From the NCBI RefSeq assembly GCF_017874035.1, contig NZ_JAGGKV010000016.1:101468-165467 (forward strand): a stretch of 64,000 nucleotides of DNA. The letters are read 5' to 3'. Shown one piece after another: positions 38,243-47,200 of this stretch. Position 1 is the stretch's first letter. Every line of letters begins with the position of its first letter. The stretch comes from Paenibacillus aceris. GTDB taxonomy: Bacteria > Bacillota > Bacilli > Paenibacillales > NBRC-103111. The translations under genes were made by a program, and so were the position numbers. The notes beneath the pieces are model-generated. The model did not search any database, was not told where the DNA came from, and worked only from the letters and a program-made list of their open reading frames with translations.

Positions 38243-38333
38243 AGATAAGAAAGTATAAGTTTTTTACTTTTGCTTCGCATCTACATTGACAAACGCGCTC
38301 GTCCTAAAAGGATGACAAAGTCGTTTATCCTTG
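38243..38333. repeat. Dispersed intergenic repeat, copy 1
   Basis: The stretch with AAGTATAAGTTTTTTACTTT and then AACGCGCTCGTCCTAAAAGG and AAAGTCGTTTATCCTTG recurs at 50340-50425 with few changes. A fragment (GGACGACAAGGTCGTTTAT) lies at 8151-8169. AAGGAT and ATCCTT can pair as a hairpin. The 400-base gap from uvrA to the small gene at 38586 otherwise holds only AT-rich sequence and a TATAAT at about 38490-38495 that may serve that gene. Confidence 0.65.
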
Positions 38334-38585
38334 AGGCGGTTCAACAATAAAGGTTACATACAAATAAAGAAGTCTCTTCGTTGATTCGTCAAGATATCTA
38401 TAAATCCGACTAACTTGATGCGCGTTTTGTTAAGACTTAATTGAATTCGACAATTTAACCCCCTATCAAAAAATAAGTGAATAGTCCTATAATTAAGATA
38501 GTAGTTTCAACAAGATAATCCTAGCTGACTATTCATGATCGAGAGATATAAGCATTATAAATCTATTTATTTATGGAGGCTTACT

Positions 38586-38747
38586 ATGAAACCGACATTA
38601 GAGATACAAGAGATAGTTTCAGCTCTAGGGATCGATCCTATCCGATTTTTGGCCTGGCAGGAGAAAGAACTAGGACTGAAGGATCAACTGCCTACACCGA
38701 TAGAGGAGCAAAAAGATACACGGTCTGCATTTGGGGTAGTGTTGTAA
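38586..38747 (+). CDS. Small hypothetical protein (53 residues)
   Basis: I do not recognise this protein. It starts MKPTLEIQEIVSALGIDP and ends DTRSAFGVVL. It is soluble and acidic, with no membrane segment. GGAGG stands six bases before the ATG, which is the main reason to call it a gene. A TATAAT about 95 bases upstream and a terminator-like hairpin about 30 bases downstream frame it as a single-gene unit. Confidence 0.55.
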   Translation: MKPTLEIQEIVSALGIDPIRFLAWQEKELGLKDQLPTPIEEQKDTRSAFGVVL

Positions 38748-38776
38748 GGTATATTTTACACTATAAAAAATTGATC

Positions 38777-38813
38777 AAACCCGAGTGTCCGCCATGGGCA
38801 ATCGGGTTCTTTG
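38777..38813 (+). terminator. Terminator-like hairpin after the 53-residue gene
   Basis: AACCCGA and TCGGGTT pair around a loop that contains CCGCCATGGGC, followed by CTTT. The remaining 230 bases before the next gene are AT-rich without a clear feature. Confidence 0.5.
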
Positions 38814-39044
38814 ACGTGAAGCTGATTTGACCTGCGCAAATGTTGTTATAAATGGGCAAATAACAGGGCATTTTAACGTTTAGGGTGTAATATTTTCCGC
38901 AAAAGATGGTCAATCTAACCAAAAGGTGACAAACTTGTTACACATGCGCCTAATCACTTGCATCTAGTGTCCAATCAAGCTAACATAGAATTAAAATAGC
39001 AGGACGTGTGCCTTGCACCGAGTTATTAGAAGGAGGGTTTCACC

Positions 39045-39248
39045 ATGTTATTCGCGGAAGAAGCAGCAGTATCAACAAGCACGTATACAAGCTTTGATAT
39101 TTACGTTTTGATTTTCACAGTGATTCTTGCCATTGCGTTCATCAGACAATTGATCTCCCCTAAGAAAAATTTGTTTGCCCTAGGATTCGCGGGAGTTGCC
39201 TTGCTCGTATTCGGCCTCATGGATTATGTTATGATCACAGGCTGGTAA
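39045..39248 (+). CDS. Small two-helix membrane protein (67 residues)
   Basis: This small protein has two hydrophobic helices (YVLIFTVILAIAFIRQLI and FALGFAGVALLVFGLMDYVMI) joined by a basic SPKKN turn, so both ends probably face outward. It resembles the small DUF2759-like proteins of Bacilli in size and build, but I cannot confirm membership. AGAAGGAGGG precedes the ATG at good distance, and a strong terminator follows. Confidence 0.7.
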   Translation: MLFAEEAAVSTSTYTSFDIYVLIFTVILAIAFIRQLISPKKNLFALGFAGVALLVFGLMDYVMITGW

Positions 39249-39276
39249 TTCAGAGCTAACCCAAGCTTCACAAGAT

Positions 39277-39327
39277 AAAAGCCCACAGGACCAAGATCGT
39301 AAGATCATCGGCGCCTGCGGGCTTTTT
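39277..39327. terminator. Bidirectional terminator
   Basis: AAAAGCCCACAGG and CCTGCGGGCTTTTTT pair, with an inner GATCGTAAGATC. It ends the small membrane gene and could also stop the reverse-strand operon. Confidence 0.75.
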
Positions 39328-39360
39328 TGATGGATAGAGAAGGGCTAAGCGGCTAACCGC

Positions 39361-40329
39361 TTATACCCACCACATTTCACCAAGCGGTTCCTTGATGAGA
39401 ACTTGTTGAAGGTTTTGAACAGCTTTGGAGAAGCCTTCCTCCACGGACATCAATCCGTCTTCGTGCTCAATGCTCACGACATAGTCGTAACCGACAAGAC
39501 GCAGGGCGCTGATGATGTCAGCCCATACTTTCATGTCATGACCGTAGCCGACGGAACGGAACTGCCATGCACGATCAAGCATGTTCGCGTAAGACTGCAT
39601 GTCCGTAACACCATAACGGTTTACATTGTTAACATCCATGGATGTGTCTTTTGCATGGAAATGGTGAATCGCTCCTGCGCGGCCAAGAATTTGCACAGCT
39701 TGTACAGGATCAATGCCTTGCCACCACATGTGACTTGGGTCAAGGTTGGCGCCGATTGCTTCACCTGCTGCTTCACGCAGACGGAGAAGAGTAGCCGGTG
39801 TATGTACGGAGAATCCGCCATGCAATTCCAAGCCGATTTTCACGTTGCGGTCAGAGGCGTATTTGCCTGTTTCCGTCCAGTAAGGAATGACTTTATTTCC
39901 CCATTGCCAGTCCAGAATCTCTTGGAAATCATTCGGCCATGGAGCTACAGGCCAGTTCGGATACTTCGCATCCTCGTGGTCCCCAGGGCAGCCAGAGAAC
40001 GTATTAACAACAGGTACTTCAAGGCGCTCTGCAAGATCAATCGTTTGTATAATAGCGTCATGGAATTCTTTCGCAATTTGTTTTTGCGGGTGCAGCGGGT
40101 TTCCGTGCGCGCTAAGCGCACTAATTGTCAAACCGCGGGATTCTACCGCATGTTTAAAAGCTTTTAATTTCCCAGCATCAGCAAGCAGCTCGCTTGGGTT
40201 GCAATGCGCATTTCCAGGGTAGCCCCCAGTACCAATTTCAACAGCTTCTAAGCCTTTAGAAGCAACATAATCAAGAGCTTCCTCCAAAGGTTTTCCACCG
40301 AACAGAACCATAAAAACGCCTAATTTCAT
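39361..40329 (-). CDS. Sugar-phosphate isomerase/epimerase-like TIM-barrel protein
   Basis: This 322-residue protein belongs to the xylose-isomerase-like/AP endonuclease 2 barrel family. Examples are GLEAVEIGTGGYPGN near the start, KIGLELHGGFSVHTP with a metal-binding Glu and His, NLDPSHMWWQGID, HFHAKDT and SIEHEDGLMS. These supply the usual divalent-metal ligands. The start at 40329 follows GGAGGTG. It is the last gene of the Dlt-like operon, 49 bases after the MBOAT gene. Close relatives occur in sugar and inositol breakdown, so its link to the operon may be only positional. Confidence 0.82.
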   Translation of the reverse strand: MKLGVFMVLFGGKPLEEALDYVASKGLEAVEIGTGGYPGNAHCNPSELLADAGKLKAFKHAVESRGLTISALSAHGNPLHPQKQIAKEFHDAIIQTIDLAERLEVPVVNTFSGCPGDHEDAKYPNWPVAPWPNDFQEILDWQWGNKVIPYWTETGKYASDRNVKIGLELHGGFSVHTPATLLRLREAAGEAIGANLDPSHMWWQGIDPVQAVQILGRAGAIHHFHAKDTSMDVNNVNRYGVTDMQSYANMLDRAWQFRSVGYGHDMKVWADIISALRLVGYDYVVSIEHEDGLMSVEEGFSKAVQNLQQVLIKEPLGEMWWV

Positions 40330-40377
40330 TAGGTACACCTCCATAAATGGTAAACAACCACACAAATTATACCACTA

Positions 40378-41532
40378 TCATCCTGCAAAATGAAGCAAGC
40401 CTTTGTAGATCCGAAGAACCGTCTCATAATTGGAGCTGTAAATAATGACCGAGAACGTCACCAGGGCTTGCGTCACAAAACAGCGGAAATAGAAATAGGT
40501 TTTGGATACTTTCTTTTTATTCACCGTTGTAATTTTAAAAATATTTTCGATCGCAAGAATGATCCCGTGGTAAAGGCCATACAAGAAATACAGCCAAGTG
40601 AAGCCATGCCAAAGGCCTATCAAGACCATAATGAGCACGGATAAGCTGGAAGCCACCCATCGGGAGGGAGCCGTTCGCGAAAAGAACATAAAGATGTGAT
40701 CACGGAAAAAATCGCCCAGAGTGGCATGCCAGTTGCGCCAAAACTGTGTCATAGAAGGCGAGAACAGCGGTCGCTTGAAGTTTTCAGGCATTGTGTAACC
40801 CATCAGACGACCAAATCCGATCGCCATATCCGAATAGCCGGAGAAATCGAAGTAAATGAGTGCATAGAACCAAACGAGCAGAAACAACGACTGATGCGTG
40901 TGTAGGTCTTGTTTCAGTACTTGATCAAAAACACTAGTCATCCAAGTGACGACAACGATTTTTTTGAACAAGCCTAAAATGATTCGTTTTACACTGTCTT
41001 CGAAGAGAGCGGCGTCTACGGTATATGGTTTTTTGCTATCGGCCATAAAATCACGGAATTTTAAAATCGGCCCGGACGTAAAGGTCGGTACAAATAAAAG
41101 GTAATTCGCATAATCGATGGCAGGCACTTGGCCATCTTTTCCGAAGAAATACGCGAAATAGTAGGCGTCGATCACTTTCAAAACGTTATAAATAAGGCCT
41201 AAATAAATGACGGCATCGAACAGCGGATTATGGAAAATGCCCATGACGAATAGTCGAACACCGAGAAAGACCCCGATGACGTTAGCGGCAATGGCGAAAA
41301 TAAAAGTCGCTTTCCTCCACACTTTTGTTCGGCATAAATACACAAAACCAGCGTAATTGATCACTGTAAATGCAGCATAGAAAATAAGCAGTTTCTGGCT
41401 GTACAGCAGCAAAAAGCAGAGGCTGAAAATAATCATCAGAATACGTTTGTTGTCGGCCCACTTGCGGGTGAGCATCAGAACGGCAACCATGCCAAGCATA
41501 GCGATAATTGCGTTCATTTGCATATAAAACAT
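40378..41532 (-). CDS. MBOAT membrane acyltransferase, DltB-like
   Basis: This 384-residue protein with about ten membrane helices belongs to the MBOAT family. DltB-type motifs are visible: PTFTSGPILKFRDF (150-162), IYFDFSGYSDMAIGFGRLMG (226-245), FWRNWHATLGDFFRDHIF (264-281) and GLWHGFTWLYFLYGLYHG (306-323). His309 is the expected catalytic histidine. DltB moves D-alanine from carrier protein DltC to the outer side. Here it follows the DltX-like and DltD-like genes by 31 bases and overlap, with GAGGAG before the ATG. The acyl donor should be the carrier protein of this operon. Confidence 0.9.
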   Translation of the reverse strand: MFYMQMNAIIAMLGMVAVLMLTRKWADNKRILMIIFSLCFLLLYSQKLLIFYAAFTVINYAGFVYLCRTKVWRKATFIFAIAANVIGVFLGVRLFVMGIFHNPLFDAVIYLGLIYNVLKVIDAYYFAYFFGKDGQVPAIDYANYLLFVPTFTSGPILKFRDFMADSKKPYTVDAALFEDSVKRIILGLFKKIVVVTWMTSVFDQVLKQDLHTHQSLFLLVWFYALIYFDFSGYSDMAIGFGRLMGYTMPENFKRPLFSPSMTQFWRNWHATLGDFFRDHIFMFFSRTAPSRWVASSLSVLIMVLIGLWHGFTWLYFLYGLYHGIILAIENIFKITTVNKKKVSKTYFYFRCFVTQALVTFSVIIYSSNYETVLRIYKGLLHFAG

Positions 41533-41563
41533 AGCTTAAGAACTCCTCGCTTGGAAAGCTCGA

Positions 41564-41674
41564 TTAGAATTTCTCGTAAATAAATAAGCCCTTGCCGGTA
41601 AAATAGATGAAAACCAAATAGAGCATCACGAGATAGATGAGGACTTCGGCTATTTTCCTAAGGATTTTAACCAT
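41564..41674 (-). CDS. DltX-like 36-residue membrane microprotein
   Basis: The peptide starts MVKILRKIAEVLIYLVML, has one membrane helix, and ends FIYEKF. The F-I-Y-x-x-F tail is the mark of DltX, whose C-terminal tyrosine is implicated in passing the acyl group in the Dlt pathway. AAGGAGGT stands six bases before the ATG, the best ribosome site in this operon. The gene overlaps the 3' end of the DltD-like gene by 25 bases in another frame and ends 31 bases before the MBOAT start. It is short for DltX (usually about 45-50 residues). It is easily missed by gene finders. Confidence 0.85.
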   Translation of the reverse strand: MVKILRKIAEVLIYLVMLYLVFIYFTGKGLFIYEKF

Positions 41675-42549
41675 GTGTCCACCTCCTTCGTAAATAACGG
41701 AGCGCCGTCTTCGCGGTTTAAGTGCACAAGATCATGAAAATACTTCGGATCGTACGTATGCATTAAATCCAACACGGGAACACCGGCCGTCTTCAATTGA
41801 TTGTTTACCGCTGCTTTCAAGGAAGACATGTATGGCGGATCGGCATAACCTTTGTTCCACGGCATCCAGATGACCCGCAGGGACAGCCGGTGCTCCTCGG
41901 CATAGCGAATAACCCACTGTAAGGCGTCCAGATTGTCTTGGAAATCCTTCAAAGTCATAGCGCCGAATCGCTTATCATAGTCATCCCATTTTGTCTTGAG
42001 GAAGGCATCGTCTTTGCGGCCGGGATAAAGCTCTTTATCGATCCAACGCGGTTCGTAAGCTAGGCTGCCTTTGCTCAAATTACGAGCGAACTCTTCGCCG
42101 GAATCACGAAAATAGTCGCGGTACGTGTACACATATGGCTGGTACCAGGGCTTGAACCATTGGTAGGTCGGGTCTGTTTCAAGCGGATCCAGCATGGTGT
42201 GAACATCGATGCCGAGTACAAGCTCGTCCTTGATCTGATACAGGTTGTGTGCAAGAATCCCCTTCAGATCCGTTATCTTTCCATAGGAAAGCCCCATCTC
42301 TACCAAATGGGCATCGGACTTCTCTTCGATATAAGCGCCTGTTACGGCTGAATTACCGAAGAAAACCGGACCCGATTGGGACCAGCTATGGTGGTAGAGT
42401 GTTTTGGTAAAGTCGTTTTTGTAGAAACGGCGTGAGCTAACCATCGGGTTCCACCAAGAGATGAGAAGGTCTGAAACGACGATCGCTAGCAGCAGGCCGA
42501 GAACGAAGCTATTCTTTTTAAGAAAAGTGGCTGCTTTCAACGGAATCAC
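41650..42549 (-). CDS. DltD-like SGNH-family extracytoplasmic protein
   Basis: This 299-residue protein has an N-terminal membrane anchor (SFVLGLLLAIVVSDLLISWW) and an exported SGNH-hydrolase-like domain. Block I is FFGNSAVTG with Ser67; block II is LGLSYG; LGIDVHTML follows; and block V is FHDLVHLNRED with Asp273 and His276. In DltD the matching Ser and His are needed for the final acyl transfer. The GTG start has only a weak ribosome site, and the 184-base gap upstream holds a 9-base tandem repeat and a hairpin, so expression may differ from the upstream genes. Confidence 0.82.
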   Translation of the reverse strand: MIPLKAATFLKKNSFVLGLLLAIVVSDLLISWWNPMVSSRRFYKNDFTKTLYHHSWSQSGPVFFGNSAVTGAYIEEKSDAHLVEMGLSYGKITDLKGILAHNLYQIKDELVLGIDVHTMLDPLETDPTYQWFKPWYQPYVYTYRDYFRDSGEEFARNLSKGSLAYEPRWIDKELYPGRKDDAFLKTKWDDYDKRFGAMTLKDFQDNLDALQWVIRYAEEHRLSLRVIWMPWNKGYADPPYMSSLKAAVNNQLKTAGVPVLDLMHTYDPKYFHDLVHLNREDGAPLFTKEVDTWLKSLGK

Positions 42550-42560
42550 TCATTATCTTT

Positions 42561-42624
42561 GATTAGGATGGAGGCCCACAGCTGACTTCAAACGGATCTA
42601 GGTCGGCATGTGGGCCCATGTAAG
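42561..42624 (-). other. Hairpin upstream of the DltD-like gene
   Basis: On the reverse strand GGGCCCACA and TGTGGGCC pair across about 30 bases. There is no T run after it. It may be a processing or pausing structure between the ligase gene and the DltD-like gene. Confidence 0.4.
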
Positions 42625-42639
42625 GGTACTTTGATGGAT

Positions 42640-42729
42640 TAAGGTGTTAAGGTTTAAAGGGTTTTTAAGGGCTTTAAAAGCTTTAAGGGCTTTAAGGGCT
42701 TTAAGGGCTTTAAGGACTAAAAGACTTAC
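42640..42729. repeat. Tandem 9-base repeat (GGCTTTAAG)
   Basis: Exact units stand at 42688-42696, 42697-42705 and 42706-42714. Degenerate units on both sides extend the array to roughly eight to ten. It begins a few bases after the ligase gene stop. Because the unit length is a multiple of three, it forms an open frame on both strands, which is not a sign of coding. Confidence 0.85.
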
Positions 42730-42733
42730 AAAA

Positions 42734-43933
42734 TTACAGGGCTTTCTCCTGCCAAGCATGATACTGCTCGCGGAAAGTAGCCGGCCACTGCTGCTCGTCC
42801 AGACCGTATTGCGCCAAGAACGCGAACGCCCAGCGCTCGATGCCGAAGCCAACGCAGCCGGTAACGGCGTTACGTTTGCCCATTTTAATATTAAATGCAT
42901 TGCCGAACGTGTTGCTGTGGAAATTGACAGAGGAGCAGGCAATCGATTTCTTCACATGCGGAATCGTCAGGCGCAGCTCGTATTTCATTTCTTGATTGCG
43001 TTGGAAGGAAGCTTTTACTTGGAAATCGTTCGTGAAGAACGGATCATTGGCAATCTCCAGCATGGAATCCACATTCCACTCCACAGCTAATTCTTTCAAA
43101 TACTCGATCGACTTCAAGCGGTTTTCTTTAACGAAGTCAGGCTTACCGACAAAAATAATCTCACGCATGGAGAAGTCGAGCAAACGGCCGAAATCGCTGT
43201 GGTTTTTGGACTCGAATCGGTGGCATTTGGCAATCGCCGTCACGACGATCCCTTCACCTTCAAGTGTTTCATTCTCCAAGCCTTCATAGCAATGGTAGCA
43301 AGTGGAAGGGTTCATCATGAAGTTAGGTTTCACCATGTTGGGGTCAAGTTCTAACGGCTCCTCTTGCTTCCAACCGCCGGCATCACGAATGGATTGGGAG
43401 AATGACTCAATCACATCAAGATCCTCGCGCAAGTGCGTAACGAAGTGAATGTGCTCCGGGAATGATGTGAAATGATTCGTTTTGTTCAATGTGTGACTAT
43501 GAATGACCGCCGGATATTGCTCTTCCTGCATGCCCTCGAAGCGCTTAGCGATCTTCGTAACGAAGGAGTAGTCAAGGAAGCGCATCAAGCTGGAGAAAGG
43601 CTCACGGAATATAAACAGGCCAGGCTCCAAAATCTTAATCGCTTTGCGCTCTACCAATTCTGCGATAATATCGCCTTCATAAGGAGTATCTACTTTATTT
43701 TCGAACAAAATATTCTCTTTAAAGCCGAAATCGCCGTGGGAGAAACGTTCAATTAGGCGCCCAACCCGCTCAGTAATGCCCTCATTGCCATTTGGTGAGT
43801 TGTGCGTGATGACGATATGACCATCAACAAGAGCGATATCTTGAATATGCTCATCAGCAAAGGCGGAAGCATACTTGACTTGTCCGTGCTGGCTTTCGGC
43901 TAAGCCTTCTAGAGAAATTTTACATGTCAACAT
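42734..43933 (-). CDS. Amino acid:[carrier protein] ligase-like, class II aminoacyl-tRNA synthetase homologue
   Basis: This 399-residue protein resembles the seryl-tRNA-synthetase catalytic core without its tRNA-binding arm. A motif-2-like KCHRFES stands at 236-242 and motif 3 is CVGFGIERW at 360-368. Probable zinc ligands are Cys212 (or Cys215), Glu258 and Cys360, spaced as in archaeal-type SerRS and in amino acid:[carrier protein] ligases. Those ligases use ATP to activate glycine or alanine and load it on the phosphopantetheine of a carrier protein. Residues 1-120 form an extra N-terminal domain. The ribosome site GAGGTAA overlaps the stop of the carrier gene just upstream. The amino acid cannot be read from sequence. 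Confidence 0.85.
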   Translation of the reverse strand: MLTCKISLEGLAESQHGQVKYASAFADEHIQDIALVDGHIVITHNSPNGNEGITERVGRLIERFSHGDFGFKENILFENKVDTPYEGDIIAELVERKAIKILEPGLFIFREPFSSLMRFLDYSFVTKIAKRFEGMQEEQYPAVIHSHTLNKTNHFTSFPEHIHFVTHLREDLDVIESFSQSIRDAGGWKQEEPLELDPNMVKPNFMMNPSTCYHCYEGLENETLEGEGIVVTAIAKCHRFESKNHSDFGRLLDFSMREIIFVGKPDFVKENRLKSIEYLKELAVEWNVDSMLEIANDPFFTNDFQVKASFQRNQEMKYELRLTIPHVKKSIACSSVNFHSNTFGNAFNIKMGKRNAVTGCVGFGIERWAFAFLAQYGLDEQQWPATFREQYHAWQEKAL

Positions 43934-43941
43934 GAGTGGGG

Positions 43942-44199
43942 TTACCTCGCAGTCTTCTTGGAAATAAAATCGGCAATTTCGCTTACCGTATTCATGGAGT
44001 ATAGCATGAGATCTTGATTCGTCACTTGGATGTTATATGTTTTCTCAATGTGGGCGATCAGCGCCGTAGCCCCGATGGAATCGATAAACCCATAATCGAA
44101 CAGATGCACATCAACGCCAAAATCGTCATCGTCCTCGGCAATTTCGTAACGCTCGCGAATATGCTGCTCAAGCTGCGCTAGTAAGTCTTCGTTAGACAT
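43942..44199 (-). CDS. Acyl/aminoacyl carrier protein
   Basis: This 85-residue acidic four-helix protein carries the phosphopantetheine site GFIDSIGATAL, with Ser41. The DSIG form resembles DltC (DSMG) more than fatty-acid AcpP (DSLD). AGGAGG precedes the ATG. It is followed nine bases later by the synthetase-like ligase, its probable loading enzyme. It should take up a 4'-phosphopantetheine from a separate transferase, not seen in the window, and pass an aminoacyl thioester to the MBOAT. Confidence 0.9.
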   Translation of the reverse strand: MSNEDLLAQLEQHIRERYEIAEDDDDFGVDVHLFDYGFIDSIGATALIAHIEKTYNIQVTNQDLMLYSMNTVSEIADFISKKTAR

Positions 44200-44256
44200 G
44201 TTGGAAAGCCTCCTGATTAATTGAAATGTAATGCTGCCTAAAAGCAGAAAGTATCA

Positions 44257-47200
44257 CTATGCTTTGTTGGTGAACGTTATAGTTGTTATGTCCCCATATC
44301 GGGTAATGGTGTATAGATGGTTCGCAGCGTCGTAATCGATCTTTGCATCGCCCGTGAATTCAAGCTCTACAGGACTGAAAAGTTTTACTTGCTGCAAGCC
44401 GGCTGCTTTCAGCTCCAAATGGCGGGTTGTTCCTTGCTCAGTCAGCTCAAAAGGAACATTAGCACGCACAATATGCAGTCGTTCTCGAGCCGGCGCAATA
44501 CCGATAGCCGATGGCTTAGCCAGTCCGACATAGAAGCGATTGTCTATCGTTGTGTAAGCATCTGAATCGCTTTGCAGGGAGTATAAGGCCAGTTTCTCGC
44601 CCTTCTCCACGACGACCCCGAGTGTCTGGGCATATTCACCGGCCAAGGAAGGCACATCCTTAGCATTCGGTGTCAAAGTCGCATGGAAATGCGGGCTGCC
44701 GCCGGCTAAACGATCTTTGAGTCTGTCCCATAAATAAAAGGCCCATGACTGGCTGATCCGAACTTCGCTTTTCATCGCGGTTAGGAAGGATTTAGCCATT
44801 TGTTTCTCGGTCATAAAATTATAATCATGCTTCGTGCGAAGCTTGTCAAAATAGTCAGCGAATTGAGTTAACTCAGCAACTTTGGATGGTACGGGAAAAT
44901 GGTACTCGATGTGTTCGAAATAATCAATCGGCATATCCAGCTTCACCATCGAGTCAAACACATCTGTCGTGGCATAGTCGCCTGTTCGCAGCACCGGTGT
45001 CGGCGTATGTATCAGCATCGTACGTTCCGTGCTGCCCTGCTTGTCTTGAAGCAGGAAAGGCAGCGACCATATCGACTCAGGACGGGAAATAACGGGTGAT
45101 TCCGAAGGCAGGAAGCCGAAGTTATACCACATTCCGTTCTGTTCCTCGCTTCGCAGTGTTTGCTGATGATCTTCATTATTGACGCGCCATGTGTGCTGAT
45201 TGGTGCCGGGATGCAGCCAAGGAATGCCCAACTTGGCGAAAGCTTGCTTATGAAGGGCGAGCTCGGCTTGTTCCTGTTCAGCGCTTTTAAAATTGTGTAC
45301 AAATATGTGTGGATCTAAGTCTAGATAGTTATCACGAGCATATTGGATGAATTCCTTCAGTTCGGCTTGATAAGGAAACTGCGGATCATCAATCGCAACA
45401 GGGGATCCGAATTCGATGCCTCCGACGATAAGATCGTCTTTGCCGTCGTGATTGAGATCCAGCCATAGCGGAACCGAGTTGTGTCCGGCAACCAAAGCGT
45501 GATTGCCGACTTGGTTTAAGGTTGTGCCTTCCAGGGGACCGGCACTCGTCCAAGCACCTCCGGTGCTTTGCAGATACACCTGCAGGTCCCCGTCGCTGCT
45601 GCCGACTATGAGATCGAGCCGGCCATCGCCGTTCATGTCGCGGGCGGCCGGCGCAGCGTACGCAGCGTTGCCCGGCAGCGCGAGAATCTCGCTGCCGGCT
45701 TCTAGGGCAAGGGCCGCTGAGCTGCTGCCCTTGTAGAGCCATACTCGTCCATCGGCTCCGCCTAGGACGAGGTCGAGCTTGCCGTCGCCGTCCATATCGG
45801 CGACGAGCGGCGCTGCAGGCCCTGCGGGTAGCTGCAGCGCCTTCCCGCCCGCGCGTACAGCCGCGGGCTTCGCAAACCTGCCGCTAGCGAGCTGCGGCAA
45901 TTCATACACGGCACCGGACTCGTCAGATACGACGAGGTCCGGGCGGCCATCCCCGTTCACGTCTGCAGCGTGAACGGCACTGTAGGGGCTGAGCTGGAGC
46001 GGCGTGCCGGACTCCAGCAGCAGCTTTGTAGGCGCGCCGAACGTGTCCGGCAGCGCTAAGCCCTCAGGCGGCGGCTCGCTGGCGTATGCCGCCGTATCAG
46101 CCCCTTGATTCGTGTAGACGTACACGAATCCATCCGAGCTGCCGGCCAGCACGTCGGTGCGGCCGTCGCCGTTCAGGTCCGCGGCGGCCGGGTACGCGCG
46201 GTAAGGCAGTTCAATCGCGCTCGACAGATCGCGATATTGCGGGAACAGCGCCTGGCGCAGCGGCTTGCCGGCAGACATCACGTGCAGGCCGCTCGCGTAG
46301 CCCGAGCCGGGCAGCTCGCCGACGAATTTCGGCTGTGCGTTCGTCCCGGTATTGAGCTGCACCGTCAAGCTCTCGCGCCACTGCCCCCAATAGAAGGCAT
46401 TGCGCACGAGGGTGAACGAGGGAATCTCGTTATACTTTTTGAGTTCCTCTGCCCAGGCAATGCCGTCTTTTTGTTGAATGGCCGGCATCGCTTCAAAGTG
46501 ATTCTGAAAAGCCATGGCAGGTCTGCCGTAAGGGCCAAGGATTTTACGCACGCTGTAGCCTAGTGTCTCCTTTGCCACATAAGAGAGCAGCTCACTGCGA
46601 TACTGCATGTTGGCTGCCGCAAAATCAAAGTTAAAGTAAGGATCAAGCGGCAAAGCCCTTTTATTGAAGTAAGTCGTCCCCGGAGTCGACTTGCCTGTGG
46701 CTTGATATTTGGCAGCCAACTGAGCGAAGCCTAAGCCTGGGTCTGCGCCGCTTTGCATATCGTATCCGGTTGGAAAGTAGCGGTTAGGCAGAAAGTTGCT
46801 GGAGATCAGCACGGTGCCTTTCCCTACACGGTTCTGCAAAACCAACGAAACAGGCTTGCCGGACACATTCATCGCGACAAGGGTCTGCCCTGTGGACGGA
46901 ACGAAGCCATACCCCATATGAAAGCCTGGAAGGTCTTCCATCGTGTGATGCTTGAGGTAGCTTTCGCTAAACAATTGAAAGGTTGCCTGCAAGCCTTGCA
47001 GATTCATAGAAACCTTAGGATAGCTGAGGCTTAGCGCATTTGCAGCCAATTGTGGTGCACCAAGACTCGCAAGCGGCACGTTTTGCAAGTCAACGAGCTC
47101 TGCAGCACCAAGGAAATCAAGCGGTAAGCGGGCTGCAAACCCATTTTCGGCTAGCAAATGTCCGCCTTGTTTCACATAACTTGTAAGCTTCGCTGTTTGT

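Noticed and set aside
42640..42729. Tandem repeat considered as a CRISPR array
   Set aside because: Units are 9 bases with no spacers, and no cas genes are present.
42644..43090. Forward frame of 148 codons starting with alternating Leu/Lys/Ala/Arg residues
   Set aside because: The start is the translation of the 9-base tandem repeat and the rest is antisense to the ligase gene; no ribosome site.
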